From Litorimonas sp964565335 (lineage in GTDB: Bacteria; Pseudomonadota; Alphaproteobacteria; Caulobacterales; Maricaulaceae): 64,000 nucleotides of DNA. The stretch spans positions 1-64,000 of the forward strand of contig CAZMEN010000002.1 in the NCBI GenBank assembly GCA_964565335.1, given 5' to 3'. Below, one piece after another: positions 35,915 through 44,381 of this stretch. Every line of letters starts with the position of its first letter. The stretch's first letter is position 1. The notes beneath the pieces are model-generated. The model did not search any database. It saw nothing but the letters and a program-made list of their open reading frames with translations, and was not told the DNA's origin. Position numbers and translations under genes: made by a program.

Positions 35915-37423
35915 CTAATTCCCTGGTATAAGTCTTTCCAAAAAGCTTTCAGTCTCGGGCGGCTCAACCGGCTGGATTTCTGCGCCATATTGTCCGCCGC
36001 CAAAGGCAACTTGCATACGCACGCGATTGTTTAAACGTTCAGCCCGCGCTCCGATTAACTGTCCTTCAGCATTTAATCGACGGGTCTGCGCATCTAAAAG
36101 CTGCAAGATGGTTGCCAAACCTTCTACGTAGCGAGTTTCCAAACGGTCTTCCGCTTGCTGAGCTTCACTGAGCGATTCCCGCAACGCCGCTTCGCGCTCG
36201 GCCAGACGCCCCTCGGCATCCAAAGCATTTTCCACTTCCTGATAAGCCGTCAACACAGTGCTGACATAGCTTTCAATGCGTTGACGCAAAACGGCTTTTT
36301 GCGACTCAATTTGCGCGTCTAATCGGCCGCCCTGGAAAATTGGCGCTGTAAGCTGCGCTGTTAGGCGTTTCGCCATTTCCTGTAGATCAAATAAGTCCAA
36401 CAAATCAAAATTTGGATTACCATCACTGGAGAGCTGCTGCTCAGAAACTGACCCGGTCAAGTTGAGTGAAGGGTAAAGCGCTTTTCGCGCAACATCAACA
36501 TTCAATCCTGCCTGTGCAATACGGCGCTCCGCAGCCAACACATCGGGACGTTTCTGTAGCAGATAGGCCGGATTAGCTGCGCCTGTCAGTGTCGGTAAAA
36601 GCGGCAAGTCGCTTGGAATGTCCATCGCCGCATCAGGATACTCTCTCAAGAGCACTTTTAGGCTACGGATGAGCTGGTCTCGTGTTTGTAAACGCGTAGC
36701 CTGTAAGGCTTTGGCATTTGCGACTGAAGACCGCGCCAAACGTACATCTGACGACCCTGATAAGCCGTTATCAAAACGGCGCTGCGTCAGACGCAAAGCA
36801 CGTTCTTGAGTTTTAATTTCACGGCGGGATAAATCCACCAAAAGGTCAGCCTCTATGATGTTGAACCATGTTTGTCCGACTTGTCCAGCAATTGACAGGC
36901 GCACCCCTGCTAAGTCGGCGGAGCTTGCTGCGGCCCCCATTTCGCTGGAATTGACCCGATCTCTGATACGGCCAAAGAGGTCCACTTCCCAACCGGAACT
37001 GAAACCCAATGAATAATTAGTACTATCTGTGTTAAAATCGTTTCCGCCGCGGCTTCGCGTGATGCTCGAACTGAAATTTAAGGTTGGCAAAAGATCCGCG
37101 CGGCTTGTGCGGATACTGGCCAGAGCCGCCTCCAACTGCGCAAGATTTTGCCCGATGGTCGGGTTCTTTTCCAAAGCCGTATCGACCAAAGAGGTTAGTG
37201 CCGGGCTTTGAAAATCCGCGACCCAATCCGTGCTGGGCAAATCATTCGGAGCCAATTCCACCCAATCAGGCTTAACGGGAACTTCTGCAGTTACATCGGT
37301 AACGGTTGGCTCGGGGCCGAAATCTCTTATTGTCTGGCACGCTGTCAATGACAAGACCGCCGCACCCAACAAAAGCGAACGTGACGCTGGCACACATCTC
37401 ATAGCTTTTCCATAAATTGACAT
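35915..37423 (-). CDS. Outer-membrane efflux lipoprotein (NodT/TolC type)
   Basis: A 502-residue TolC-like outer-membrane channel. The signal ends in the lipobox LTAC (Cys29), as in the NodT/OprM subfamily. Long alpha-helical repeats occur twice: PTIGQNLAQLEAALASIRTSRADLLP and RPDVLAAERRIAQAGLNVDVARKALYPSL. AAGGAG stands seven bases before ATG 37423. It is the first gene of the three-gene efflux operon, with the adaptor 52 bp downstream. The divergent phoR gene starts 231 bp away, so a promoter should lie in that interval. No local regulator gene (TetR or MarR) is adjacent. Confidence 0.93.
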   Translation of the reverse strand: MSIYGKAMRCVPASRSLLLGAAVLSLTACQTIRDFGPEPTVTDVTAEVPVKPDWVELAPNDLPSTDWVADFQSPALTSLVDTALEKNPTIGQNLAQLEAALASIRTSRADLLPTLNFSSSITRSRGGNDFNTDSTNYSLGFSSGWEVDLFGRIRDRVNSSEMGAAASSADLAGVRLSIAGQVGQTWFNIIEADLLVDLSRREIKTQERALRLTQRRFDNGLSGSSDVRLARSSVANAKALQATRLQTRDQLIRSLKVLLREYPDAAMDIPSDLPLLPTLTGAANPAYLLQKRPDVLAAERRIAQAGLNVDVARKALYPSLNLTGSVSEQQLSSDGNPNFDLLDLFDLQEMAKRLTAQLTAPIFQGGRLDAQIESQKAVLRQRIESYVSTVLTAYQEVENALDAEGRLAEREAALRESLSEAQQAEDRLETRYVEGLATILQLLDAQTRRLNAEGQLIGARAERLNNRVRMQVAFGGGQYGAEIQPVEPPETESFLERLIPGN

Positions 37424-37553
37424 CTCTTACTCCTTAAGCCTTTCATAGGCCCTCAATATGTCGAAAGTCAACGAATGATTATCGAAAAACAATAATTTTA
37501 AGCGATTTTCTGCTTATATTAACAATAAAAGTGAATTCTAGGGCTGTAACCAT

Positions 37554-37594
37554 GGGAGAGAAAGCTATTTCAAAGCTTTAGCTTGTGCTCTCTT
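37554..37594. other. Imperfect hairpin in the efflux/phoR divergent region
   Basis: AAGCTA pairs with TAGCTT, and outward GAGAG pairs with CTCTC across a small bulge. The interval between the efflux operon and phoR otherwise shows AT-rich DNA. This may be an operator or a leader structure; no regulator is identified. Confidence 0.3.
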
Positions 37595-37654
37595 ACCGAT
37601 ATGGGCAGAAAAAAGATTGTTAATTCTTATTAAAATCCGTCAAGAAACTACGTA

Positions 37655-38998
37655 ATGATATCTCGCCCCGAAATCGGTTTACTGACATTCCTCGCGATTA
37701 TCGCGATTACCGCATTAGGCATCATTGTTCAGGCGCCTATTTTCATCACTCTGGCGATTACGGGTCTGTTTGCGATCACAGCGTATTTATTACACAAACT
37801 CTCTTCTTCTCGGGCTAGCAAAGCCGAAGCTAGGTTTGGCGGCAACCGCAAAGTCGTCCGCCAATTAGACAGCTGGATTAATGTCATCGACGCCCTGCCC
37901 GTGGCCTGCGCGTTGATTGATCGGGATACGCGAGTCATTCATGCCAATGAACGGGCACAGGATTTGGCCACGATTGATAAAATTGGTCTCCCCCTCTCAA
38001 GCTTCCTGCGGGGTTCTGATATTGTTAAAGCCTTGGAACGTGCCCAGGCCGGCTACTCGACCCAACCCGTCGAAATCCTAAAACTTATGCCGGAAGAACG
38101 TTATTTGCGGGTCACTCTCACGACAGCCAGCTTGGTCAGGCCCAGCAATGGTCAGGGTTACCTCTTGGCTGTTATAGAAAACATTACTGAAGACCGCGTC
38201 AGCCAAATGCAAAAAGCTGAATTTCTAGCGAACGCCTCTCATGAATTAAAAACGCCAATTGCCTCGCTTTTGGGCTATATTGAAACACTGAAACATCACG
38301 CCAAGGATGACCCAGATGCACGAGAACGCTTTCTCGGTATAATGCAAAATCAAGCCGAGCGCATGGTACGACTGATTGATGACCTGCTGTCCCTGCGGAA
38401 AATCGAGCAGATTGAACACATCGCGCCTGAGGACATGGTGAATCTGCATCAATCCGTGAAAGCCGCCATGGAAGCCGTCAAACCAATGGCCGACAAACGC
38501 GGTGTCACCCTCAGTTATAAAGGCCCAGAAACTGCCATGTCCCGCGCAGTAACAGATGAAACCGTTCAGCTTTTCCTAAACCTGATTGATAATGCCGTAA
38601 AATTTACGCCTCGGGGCGAGTCCGTGAAAATTAAACTGTCTTCAGTTCGGGACTGGTCACCTGCCGTTGCCTTTCGCGACAGCGGTTTGCCCGTGGATAC
38701 CCCCAGCCGCCGTATTGCAGAACCCGCTAAATCGACGTTTGAGCGAAAAGTTTGGCAGATACAAATACGCGATAAAGGCCCTGGCTTCGCACGCGAACAC
38801 CTGCCCCGGATTGGTGAGCGCTTCTACCGTATTGCTGGCGACTTATCTTCCAAGGAAAAAGGCACAGGTCTCGGCTTGGCTATTGTAAAACACATTATTA
38901 TTCGTCATCGGGCGGGGCTTTATATTCGCAGCCAAAGAGAAACAGGCACGGAATTTACCGTGGTCTTGCCGCACCTCTCGAGCAAGACTAAAAACTAA
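37655..38998 (+). CDS. phoR: Phosphate regulon sensor histidine kinase PhoR
   Basis: A 447-residue sensor kinase that phosphorylates PhoB when phosphate is scarce. There are two membrane helices at the N-terminus (about 5-48), a PAS domain (80-190), the phospho-acceptor His196 in SHELKTP, the N box NLIDNAVKF (near 309), the G1 box DKGPGF and the G2 box GTGLGLAIV. Compared with typical PhoR, an insertion of about 30 residues lies between the N box and the G1 box (about 329-365). The gene is separated by 126 bp from phoU and phoB. No pstSCAB genes are present between them, unlike the Caulobacter arrangement. Confidence 0.93.
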   Translation: MISRPEIGLLTFLAIIAITALGIIVQAPIFITLAITGLFAITAYLLHKLSSSRASKAEARFGGNRKVVRQLDSWINVIDALPVACALIDRDTRVIHANERAQDLATIDKIGLPLSSFLRGSDIVKALERAQAGYSTQPVEILKLMPEERYLRVTLTTASLVRPSNGQGYLLAVIENITEDRVSQMQKAEFLANASHELKTPIASLLGYIETLKHHAKDDPDARERFLGIMQNQAERMVRLIDDLLSLRKIEQIEHIAPEDMVNLHQSVKAAMEAVKPMADKRGVTLSYKGPETAMSRAVTDETVQLFLNLIDNAVKFTPRGESVKIKLSSVRDWSPAVAFRDSGLPVDTPSRRIAEPAKSTFERKVWQIQIRDKGPGFAREHLPRIGERFYRIAGDLSSKEKGTGLGLAIVKHIIIRHRAGLYIRSQRETGTEFTVVLPHLSSKTKN

Positions 38999-39045
38999 GG
39001 CTCGGGTACTTCGAAGATTAGTTCTTTTGCGCTCCCCCCTGCGAA

Positions 39046-39096
39046 TTGTCATAGAGCTGTGTTCCGAGCGTCATAAAACTGTTGCAAAAATGACAT
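39046..39096 (+). promoter_or_regulatory. Tandem Pho-box array upstream of phoU
   Basis: Five seven-base elements spaced exactly 11 bp apart: TTGTCAT (39046), CTGTGTT (39057), GCGTCAT (39068), CTGTTGC (39079) and ATGACAT (39090). They resemble the CTGTCAT half-site of PhoB boxes, and 39070-39082 matches the consensus core GTCATAAAACTGT over 13 bases. The array lies after phoR and 29 bp before the phoU start. PhoB probably activates phoU-phoB directly; individual boundaries are approximate. Confidence 0.65.
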
Positions 39097-39124
39097 AGGG
39101 CGGCCCGAGATGAGGAGTATGACT

Positions 39125-39823
39125 ATGTTAGCCAACCATATCGTCAGCGGTTATGACGCCGATTTAAACGCCCTGAATGCCAAATTGTCCGAAATGGGCA
39201 GCTTGACGGAAAGCATGTTGTCGGACGTTATCCGCTCCTTGAAAAAACGCGACAATGTCTTGGCTGATGCGGTCATCAAAACCGATGCACAGGTTAATCG
39301 TTTTCAAGAAGAAATTGATGAAGATGCTTTGCGGATTATGGCCTTGCGCCATCCTATGGCATCGGACCTACGCCGTGTTATGGGCGCCGTCCGTGTGGCC
39401 AATGATTTGGAACGTGTCGGTGACCTGGCCGAGGGCATTGCGTGGAGAACGTTATCTTTAAACGAAGTTGACCGATTAAGTTTGGCCAAAGGCGTCGCCC
39501 GCATGGGTAAATTGGTTAAAGCCCAATTATCACGCGCCTTGGATGCCCTTTTGCGCGAAGATACGGATTTGGCGGTTCAGGTCTGGCTCACGGATGAAGA
39601 CGTTGACGAAATGTATAACTCTATCTTTCGTGAACTCCTGACTTATATGATGGCGGACCCCCGCACAATTACAGCCAGCGCTTCGCTCTTGTTCATTGCC
39701 AAGAATATGGAACGTGTGGGTGATTTGGCGACAAACATTTGCGAATCGATTTATTTTACGGTGAATGGGACACAGCTCATTCGCGATAAGCGTATCGAGA
39801 ACGCCCGCACGGGCGGGAAATAA
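39125..39823 (+). CDS. phoU: Phosphate signalling protein PhoU
   Basis: A 232-residue protein that restrains PhoR when phosphate is plentiful and interacts with Pst in other bacteria. The two-repeat three-helix layout is complete, with the metal-binding-type motifs ANDLERVGDLAEGIAWR and AKNMERVGDLATNICES. ATG 39125 is chosen because AGGAG lies seven bases upstream (39113-39117); ATG 39110 and 39119 are in frame but poorly spaced. phoB follows after 26 bp. No pst transporter genes are adjacent; these would have to be elsewhere in the genome. Confidence 0.95.
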   Translation: MLANHIVSGYDADLNALNAKLSEMGSLTESMLSDVIRSLKKRDNVLADAVIKTDAQVNRFQEEIDEDALRIMALRHPMASDLRRVMGAVRVANDLERVGDLAEGIAWRTLSLNEVDRLSLAKGVARMGKLVKAQLSRALDALLREDTDLAVQVWLTDEDVDEMYNSIFRELLTYMMADPRTITASASLLFIAKNMERVGDLATNICESIYFTVNGTQLIRDKRIENARTGGK

Positions 39824-39849
39824 ACCTCTTTTAGAGAGTAAGCACCCCT

Positions 39850-40548
39850 ATGAAGCCTTATGTTTTAATCGTTGAAGACGAAGACGCGCTATCGACTCTA
39901 CTCGAATATAATTTCTCCAAAGAAGGGTATGACACAGCGATTGCCGAAGATGGCGAAGAAGCGCTACTTATGGCCGATGAACGCACACCGGATTTGATTC
40001 TTCTCGATTGGATGCTGCCTAAGCTCTCCGGCGTCGAAGTTTGCCGCCGCCTACGCCGCAAAAAGAAAACAGCCCGGACACCTGTAATTATGTTAACCGC
40101 GCGCGGTGATGAAACGGATAAAATTACTGGGCTGGATTACGGCGCAGATGATTATTTAGTGAAGCCTTTCTCCATGCCCGAGCTTTTTGCTCGGACGCGC
40201 TCTCTACTTCGGCGAGCCAAGCCAGCACTTCTGCAAGACGTGATTATTCAGGGCGATATCGAAGTTGATATGCAGGCCTTCCGCGTCAAACGCGGTGATA
40301 AAATCATTCACCTTGGCCCGACGGAATTTCGTTTGTTAGAGCATTTCATCAAAAACCCGGGACGGGTTTTCTCGCGAGAGCAATTACTGGACACCGTCTG
40401 GGGTCGTGATGTTTATGTCGAAGCCCGCACCGTGGATGTCCACATCGGACGCCTTCGCAAAGCACTCGGCGCGCCGAAACTGCCCGACCCAATTAGAACG
40501 GTCCGCTCTGCCGGATATGCGTTCGAGCCTAAGGCAACAGCCTCTTAA
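39850..40548 (+). CDS. phoB: Phosphate regulon response regulator PhoB
   Basis: A 232-residue OmpR-family DNA-binding regulator. The receiver domain has the acidic pocket (Glu9-Asp10-Glu11), phospho-acceptor Asp53 in LLDWMLP and Lys in LVKPFS. The winged-helix effector domain (about 130-228) contains LGPTEFRLLEHFIKNPGRVFSREQLLDTVWG and RTVDVHIGRLRKAL. It acts on Pho boxes such as the array upstream of phoU. It ends 27 bp from the convergent aminotransferase gene. Confidence 0.95.
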   Translation: MKPYVLIVEDEDALSTLLEYNFSKEGYDTAIAEDGEEALLMADERTPDLILLDWMLPKLSGVEVCRRLRRKKKTARTPVIMLTARGDETDKITGLDYGADDYLVKPFSMPELFARTRSLLRRAKPALLQDVIIQGDIEVDMQAFRVKRGDKIIHLGPTEFRLLEHFIKNPGRVFSREQLLDTVWGRDVYVEARTVDVHIGRLRKALGAPKLPDPIRTVRSAGYAFEPKATAS

Positions 40549-40575
40549 TCTAAGCCAGCACCACCCATGAGGCCG

Positions 40576-41769
40576 TTAAAGTACGTCCAACACGGCTTTC
40601 GCTAAGCGTGGGATATTATCTGAATTTGCGCCAGCGATATTAATGCGTCCGGAATTCGTCATATAAACAGAATGGTCATTTCGGAGCGCCTCGGCTTGTT
40701 CTTTAGAGACAGGCAGGGTTGAAAACATGCCATTTTGATTTTTCACAGCATTCGCCATCACTTCGGAGCCTTGGACAGATAACGCCGCCGAGAGTTGACG
40801 CCGCAAGTCGAGCATACGGTTGCGCATCGCGTCGAGTTCCTCAATCCACAGGGCCTTTAAAGCCTCATCACCGAGAATTTTTGCCACCAGAGCCGCGCCG
40901 TGATCAGGCGGCATGGAAATGATTTTGCGTTGAATCGCCCCAAGCTGGCTCTGAGCAATCTTCGCTGCGTCCTGATCTTTCGTAACAACCGCAATCAAAC
41001 CCACACGCTCGCGGTATAAGCCAAAGTTTTTGGAACAACTCGCCGCAACCAAAGCTTCTGGACAATTGGCGAGCACTTTATGCAAGCCGTAAACATCTTC
41101 TTTCATGCCGCGTCCAAGACCAAAATAGGCCAAGTCCACGAAAGGCGTCAAAGAGCGCTCGACCATGAAGTCAACCATGAAATCCCATTGATCTTTGGAA
41201 AAGTCAGCACCCGTCGGGTTGTGACAACAGCCGTGGAGCAAAACGACATCGCCGGCTTTCGCATTGGCGCGCAGATAATCAATCATATCGTCGAAATCTA
41301 CGCCCAGTGTCTCGCGGTTATAGTAAGGATAATTTTCCATTTTCAGCCCGGCAGAACTGATAAGAGGCGTGTGATTAGCCCAAGTCGGTGTACTGACCCA
41401 AACAGTCGCATCCGGCGCGGCGGATTTGATGACTTCCGCGCCAAGACGCAAAGCCCCTGAACCGCCGCCTGCCTGCGCCGTTGCCACGCGGCCCTCGGTA
41501 ATAACAGGGTTATCCGCGCCGAACATCATGGCAATCATGGCCTCGCGAAAATCAGCGCGCCCAACCGTGGAGACATAAGTCTTAGTCTGCTCTTCAGCCC
41601 ACCATTCTTGTTCGGCTTGCTTGACGGCTTTCATCACCGTGGTTTGTCCGGCCTCATTCTTGTAAACTCCTACGCCCAAATCAATTTTATTGGGGTTCGT
41701 GTCCGCTTTGCAAGCTTCCATAAGTGCCATAATGGCGTCAGGGGCACGGGGTACGAGATATTCAAACAT
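40576..41769 (-). CDS. Aspartate/aromatic amino acid aminotransferase
   Basis: A 397-residue PLP aminotransferase of the AspC/TyrB (class I, I-alpha) type. The N-terminus IDLGVGVYKNEAGQT, LLHGCCHNPTGADFSKDQW and the Schiff-base lysine in ASCSKNFGLYRERVG (Lys247) are characteristic, and the C-terminal MTNSGRINIAGANSDN carries the substrate-binding Arg. It interconverts aspartate, glutamate or aromatic amino acids and their 2-oxo acids. Substrate range cannot be set from sequence. It is divergent from the AGCS symporter, with 207 bp between. Confidence 0.93.
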   Translation of the reverse strand: MFEYLVPRAPDAIMALMEACKADTNPNKIDLGVGVYKNEAGQTTVMKAVKQAEQEWWAEEQTKTYVSTVGRADFREAMIAMMFGADNPVITEGRVATAQAGGGSGALRLGAEVIKSAAPDATVWVSTPTWANHTPLISSAGLKMENYPYYNRETLGVDFDDMIDYLRANAKAGDVVLLHGCCHNPTGADFSKDQWDFMVDFMVERSLTPFVDLAYFGLGRGMKEDVYGLHKVLANCPEALVAASCSKNFGLYRERVGLIAVVTKDQDAAKIAQSQLGAIQRKIISMPPDHGAALVAKILGDEALKALWIEELDAMRNRMLDLRRQLSAALSVQGSEVMANAVKNQNGMFSTLPVSKEQAEALRNDHSVYMTNSGRINIAGANSDNIPRLAKAVLDVL

Positions 41770-41976
41770 AAGAGTCTTCCCTCAACAGACAGCCTGCTGC
41801 GCTAAGTTCAAGATTTGTGCGTACAGCACTGGCTATTCATTTTAAAGTCAGCAATCGCAACTTACCCCCGAAGAAAGACATTTTTTTATTTGTCATGGCC
41901 CAATTGCCTCCCCTATGGTCGCCCAAACATAAAATTTGTGCCTTCGAGATAAGAGGGTGTTCGGGAGATTACACGG

Positions 41977-43467
41977 ATGGAAACATTTAACGAGTGGATG
42001 ACGTTACTAAATGGCTGGGTTTGGGGCTCTGCCGAAATGGTTTTGTCCCCTATGATGATTTTGCTCTTAGGTGTTGGGGCGTTCTTGACCGTGGGCTTAC
42101 GGTTTTTGTCGATTGTAAAAGTCGGCTACGGATTTAAACAACTTTTCAAAAAACGGTCTGGCGAAGCTGAAGAGGGTGATGTCTCCCCTTTCGCAGCGCT
42201 GATGACGGCATTGTCTTCGACAGTCGGGACAGGGAATATCGCGGGTGTGGCGGCTGCTATCGCTATTGGCGGTCCCGGTGCGGTATTCTGGATGTGGGTT
42301 ACGGCTATTCTGGGTACGGCAACGAAATTCTCGGAAGGTGTTTTGGCGGTGCGTTACCGCGAGATTGACGCAAACGGGAATCGCGTCGGCGGGCCGATGT
42401 ATTATATCAAAAACGGATTAGGGCCGAAATTCATGTGGCTTGCCATGGCCTTTGCTCTTTTCGGTATCATTGGCTCACTTTCAACTGGGAACGCCGTGCA
42501 GGCCAACTCCATCGCGGATGCCTTACAAAGCCAGTATAATTTTGACCCGCGCATTGTCGCCGTTGTTTTGTCACTCTTAGTGGCGGGCGTCATCTTTGGC
42601 GGCATTAAACGCATTGGCGCCGTTGCCTCGCGCCTCGTGCCTTTTATGGCGGTTCTCTATATTGTCGCGGCTCTCGTAGTCATTGCCGCCAATATCGGAA
42701 ATGTTCCGGCCGCGTTTAGCCTGATTTTCAAAGGGGCGTTCGGCGCGCAAGAAGCCGGTACAGGCATTACCATTGGCTTGATGATGCTCGCCATGCAAAA
42801 AGGAGTCGCCCGCGGCCTATTCTCAAATGAGGCTGGACAAGGTTCAGCGCCGATTGCTCATGCGGCGGCGCAAAATAATGACCCCGTCAATCAAGGCATG
42901 ATTGCGATGCTCGGGACGATTATTGATACGCTCATCATCTGTACTATCACAGCTTTGGTTATCCTAACCTCGGGTGTCATGACGACGGATTGCTTGGCCA
43001 GCCCCGCTATTTTAGAAATGCTCAAAAGCGGCTCAACTCCCGCCGGGTGCGAAATCGGCGTCCCGCTGACAGCGCAGGCCTTTGATTCCGTATTGGTCGG
43101 CTTTGGCGGTCACATCGTCACAATCTGTTTGGCTATCTTTGCCTTCACAACAATTATCGGTTGGTCTTATTACGGCGAACGCTGCGCGGCCTTTATCTTT
43201 AAAGAGCGCGCTATTCCGGTCTTCCGTGTCTTCTGGATTTTGGCTGTTTTCGCCTCGACCTTTGCCCTGTCATTTGAAACAGGGGGAGACAATATGGTTG
43301 TAGCAACGTTCTGGTTAATTGCGGATAGTTTGACGGGCCTCATGGCTGCGCCGAACCTGATTGCCCTAATATTGCTGTCTCCGGTCGTATTCAAACTGGC
43401 AAAAGATTATTTCGATAAAGAAAAAATCGCCAATGACGGTTTGATTGACCAGGATGATTTGAAGTAA
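41977..43467 (+). CDS. AGCS-family sodium:amino acid symporter
   Basis: A 496-residue sodium-coupled transporter of alanine or glycine (alanine or glycine:cation symporter family). The signature ALSSTVGTGNIAGVAAAIAIGGPGAVFWMWV and the segment LFSNEAGQGSAPIAHAAA are diagnostic. About ten to eleven membrane helices span the rest. GGGAG precedes ATG 41977. A strong terminator lies 27 bp after the stop, so the gene is probably monocistronic. I do not see a glycine riboswitch in the 207 bp upstream. Confidence 0.93.
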   Translation: METFNEWMTLLNGWVWGSAEMVLSPMMILLLGVGAFLTVGLRFLSIVKVGYGFKQLFKKRSGEAEEGDVSPFAALMTALSSTVGTGNIAGVAAAIAIGGPGAVFWMWVTAILGTATKFSEGVLAVRYREIDANGNRVGGPMYYIKNGLGPKFMWLAMAFALFGIIGSLSTGNAVQANSIADALQSQYNFDPRIVAVVLSLLVAGVIFGGIKRIGAVASRLVPFMAVLYIVAALVVIAANIGNVPAAFSLIFKGAFGAQEAGTGITIGLMMLAMQKGVARGLFSNEAGQGSAPIAHAAAQNNDPVNQGMIAMLGTIIDTLIICTITALVILTSGVMTTDCLASPAILEMLKSGSTPAGCEIGVPLTAQAFDSVLVGFGGHIVTICLAIFAFTTIIGWSYYGERCAAFIFKERAIPVFRVFWILAVFASTFALSFETGGDNMVVATFWLIADSLTGLMAAPNLIALILLSPVVFKLAKDYFDKEKIANDGLIDQDDLK

Positions 43468-43494
43468 ATCGCCTGAGACATGTAAAATTGAAAG

Positions 43495-43520
43495 CCCCGA
43501 CACCGTGTCGGGGTTTTTTT
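43495..43520 (+). terminator. Rho-independent terminator
   Basis: Stem CCCCGACA / TGTCGGGG with a three-base loop followed by seven T. It ends the AGCS symporter transcript before chpT. Confidence 0.9.
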
Positions 43521-43602
43521 ATTTGTTCATTTGAGCAAATCATTCCAAAAGACTTTTAAAGCCTAATACGCCATACAAACGCTGAAACGAAAAAGGTAAG
43601 CC

Positions 43603-44250
43603 ATGAGTGAAGCCGTTATCAAATTAACACCGTCTACCCTCGCCGCCCTAATGTGTTCGCGGGTCTGCCATGACCTCATAAACCCGGTTGGTATGGTCAA
43701 TACGGGCCTCGAAGTACTCAGCGATCAATCCAATACCGATATGCATGAAGACGCAATTGACCTTATCCGTACGTCCTCGCGCCAAGCCAATGCCAAGCTA
43801 AACTTTCTGCGCGACGCTTTCGGGGCGGCAGGCTCATCACCGGGTGTAATCCCCCTGGATGACGTAAAGAAGAAAACCGAGGCGATGTATCAAGACGGCA
43901 AAGCCACATTTGTTTGGAATCTCTCCAGTGACGGTCTACCGAAAGGCCAATCGCGCCTTTTAATGAACCTTGCTATGCTGGCCGTAAATACTATCCCGCG
44001 CGGCGGTGACATAACCATAACGGAAACGGGCCAAGGCGAAAATATGCAGCTTAAATGCGTAGGCCGCCGCGCTAACCTGGATCCCAAGGTCGAAACCGCT
44101 CTGTCTGGCAAAGCGCCTGAAGACGGATTTGACGGCCGCACCATTCAACCCTTCTACACGGGCATGATTGCACGGGAACTTCAAAGCACGATAGACGTTG
44201 CGGCTGACGAAGATAGCGTGACATTCAAGGTAAGCCCCGCCCAAGGCTAA
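43603..44250 (+). CDS. chpT: Histidine phosphotransferase ChpT
   Basis: A 215-residue phosphotransferase that, in Caulobacter, passes phosphate from the hybrid kinase CckA to CtrA and CpdR. The dimerisation helix carries the phospho-His in SRVCHDLINPVG (His23), the family's most conserved stretch. The second helix contains SSRQANAKLNFLRDAFG. The C-terminal ATPase-like fold lacks ATP-binding motifs, as expected for ChpT. AAGG sits before ATG 43603. It is the first of four genes in the same direction, the next three being chemotaxis-related. Confidence 0.93.
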   Translation: MSEAVIKLTPSTLAALMCSRVCHDLINPVGMVNTGLEVLSDQSNTDMHEDAIDLIRTSSRQANAKLNFLRDAFGAAGSSPGVIPLDDVKKKTEAMYQDGKATFVWNLSSDGLPKGQSRLLMNLAMLAVNTIPRGGDITITETGQGENMQLKCVGRRANLDPKVETALSGKAPEDGFDGRTIQPFYTGMIARELQSTIDVAADEDSVTFKVSPAQG

Positions 44251-44381
44251 GGCACGTCGCACTCAAAATCGCGACTTCAAGCCTCACACAAACAATAAAA
44301 ACTTTCACCCGCTTTAGTCCGTCTTAACCCTTTCTGGGCATATATCTTTAAGGCGTTCGACTCGTTTCCTTCGCCTTTAGG

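Noticed and set aside
37619..37634. Possible CtrA site TTAA-TTCTTA-TTAA before phoR
   Set aside because: Spacing is six instead of seven.
41770..41976. Glycine riboswitch before the AGCS symporter
   Set aside because: No matching core in the 207 bp upstream.
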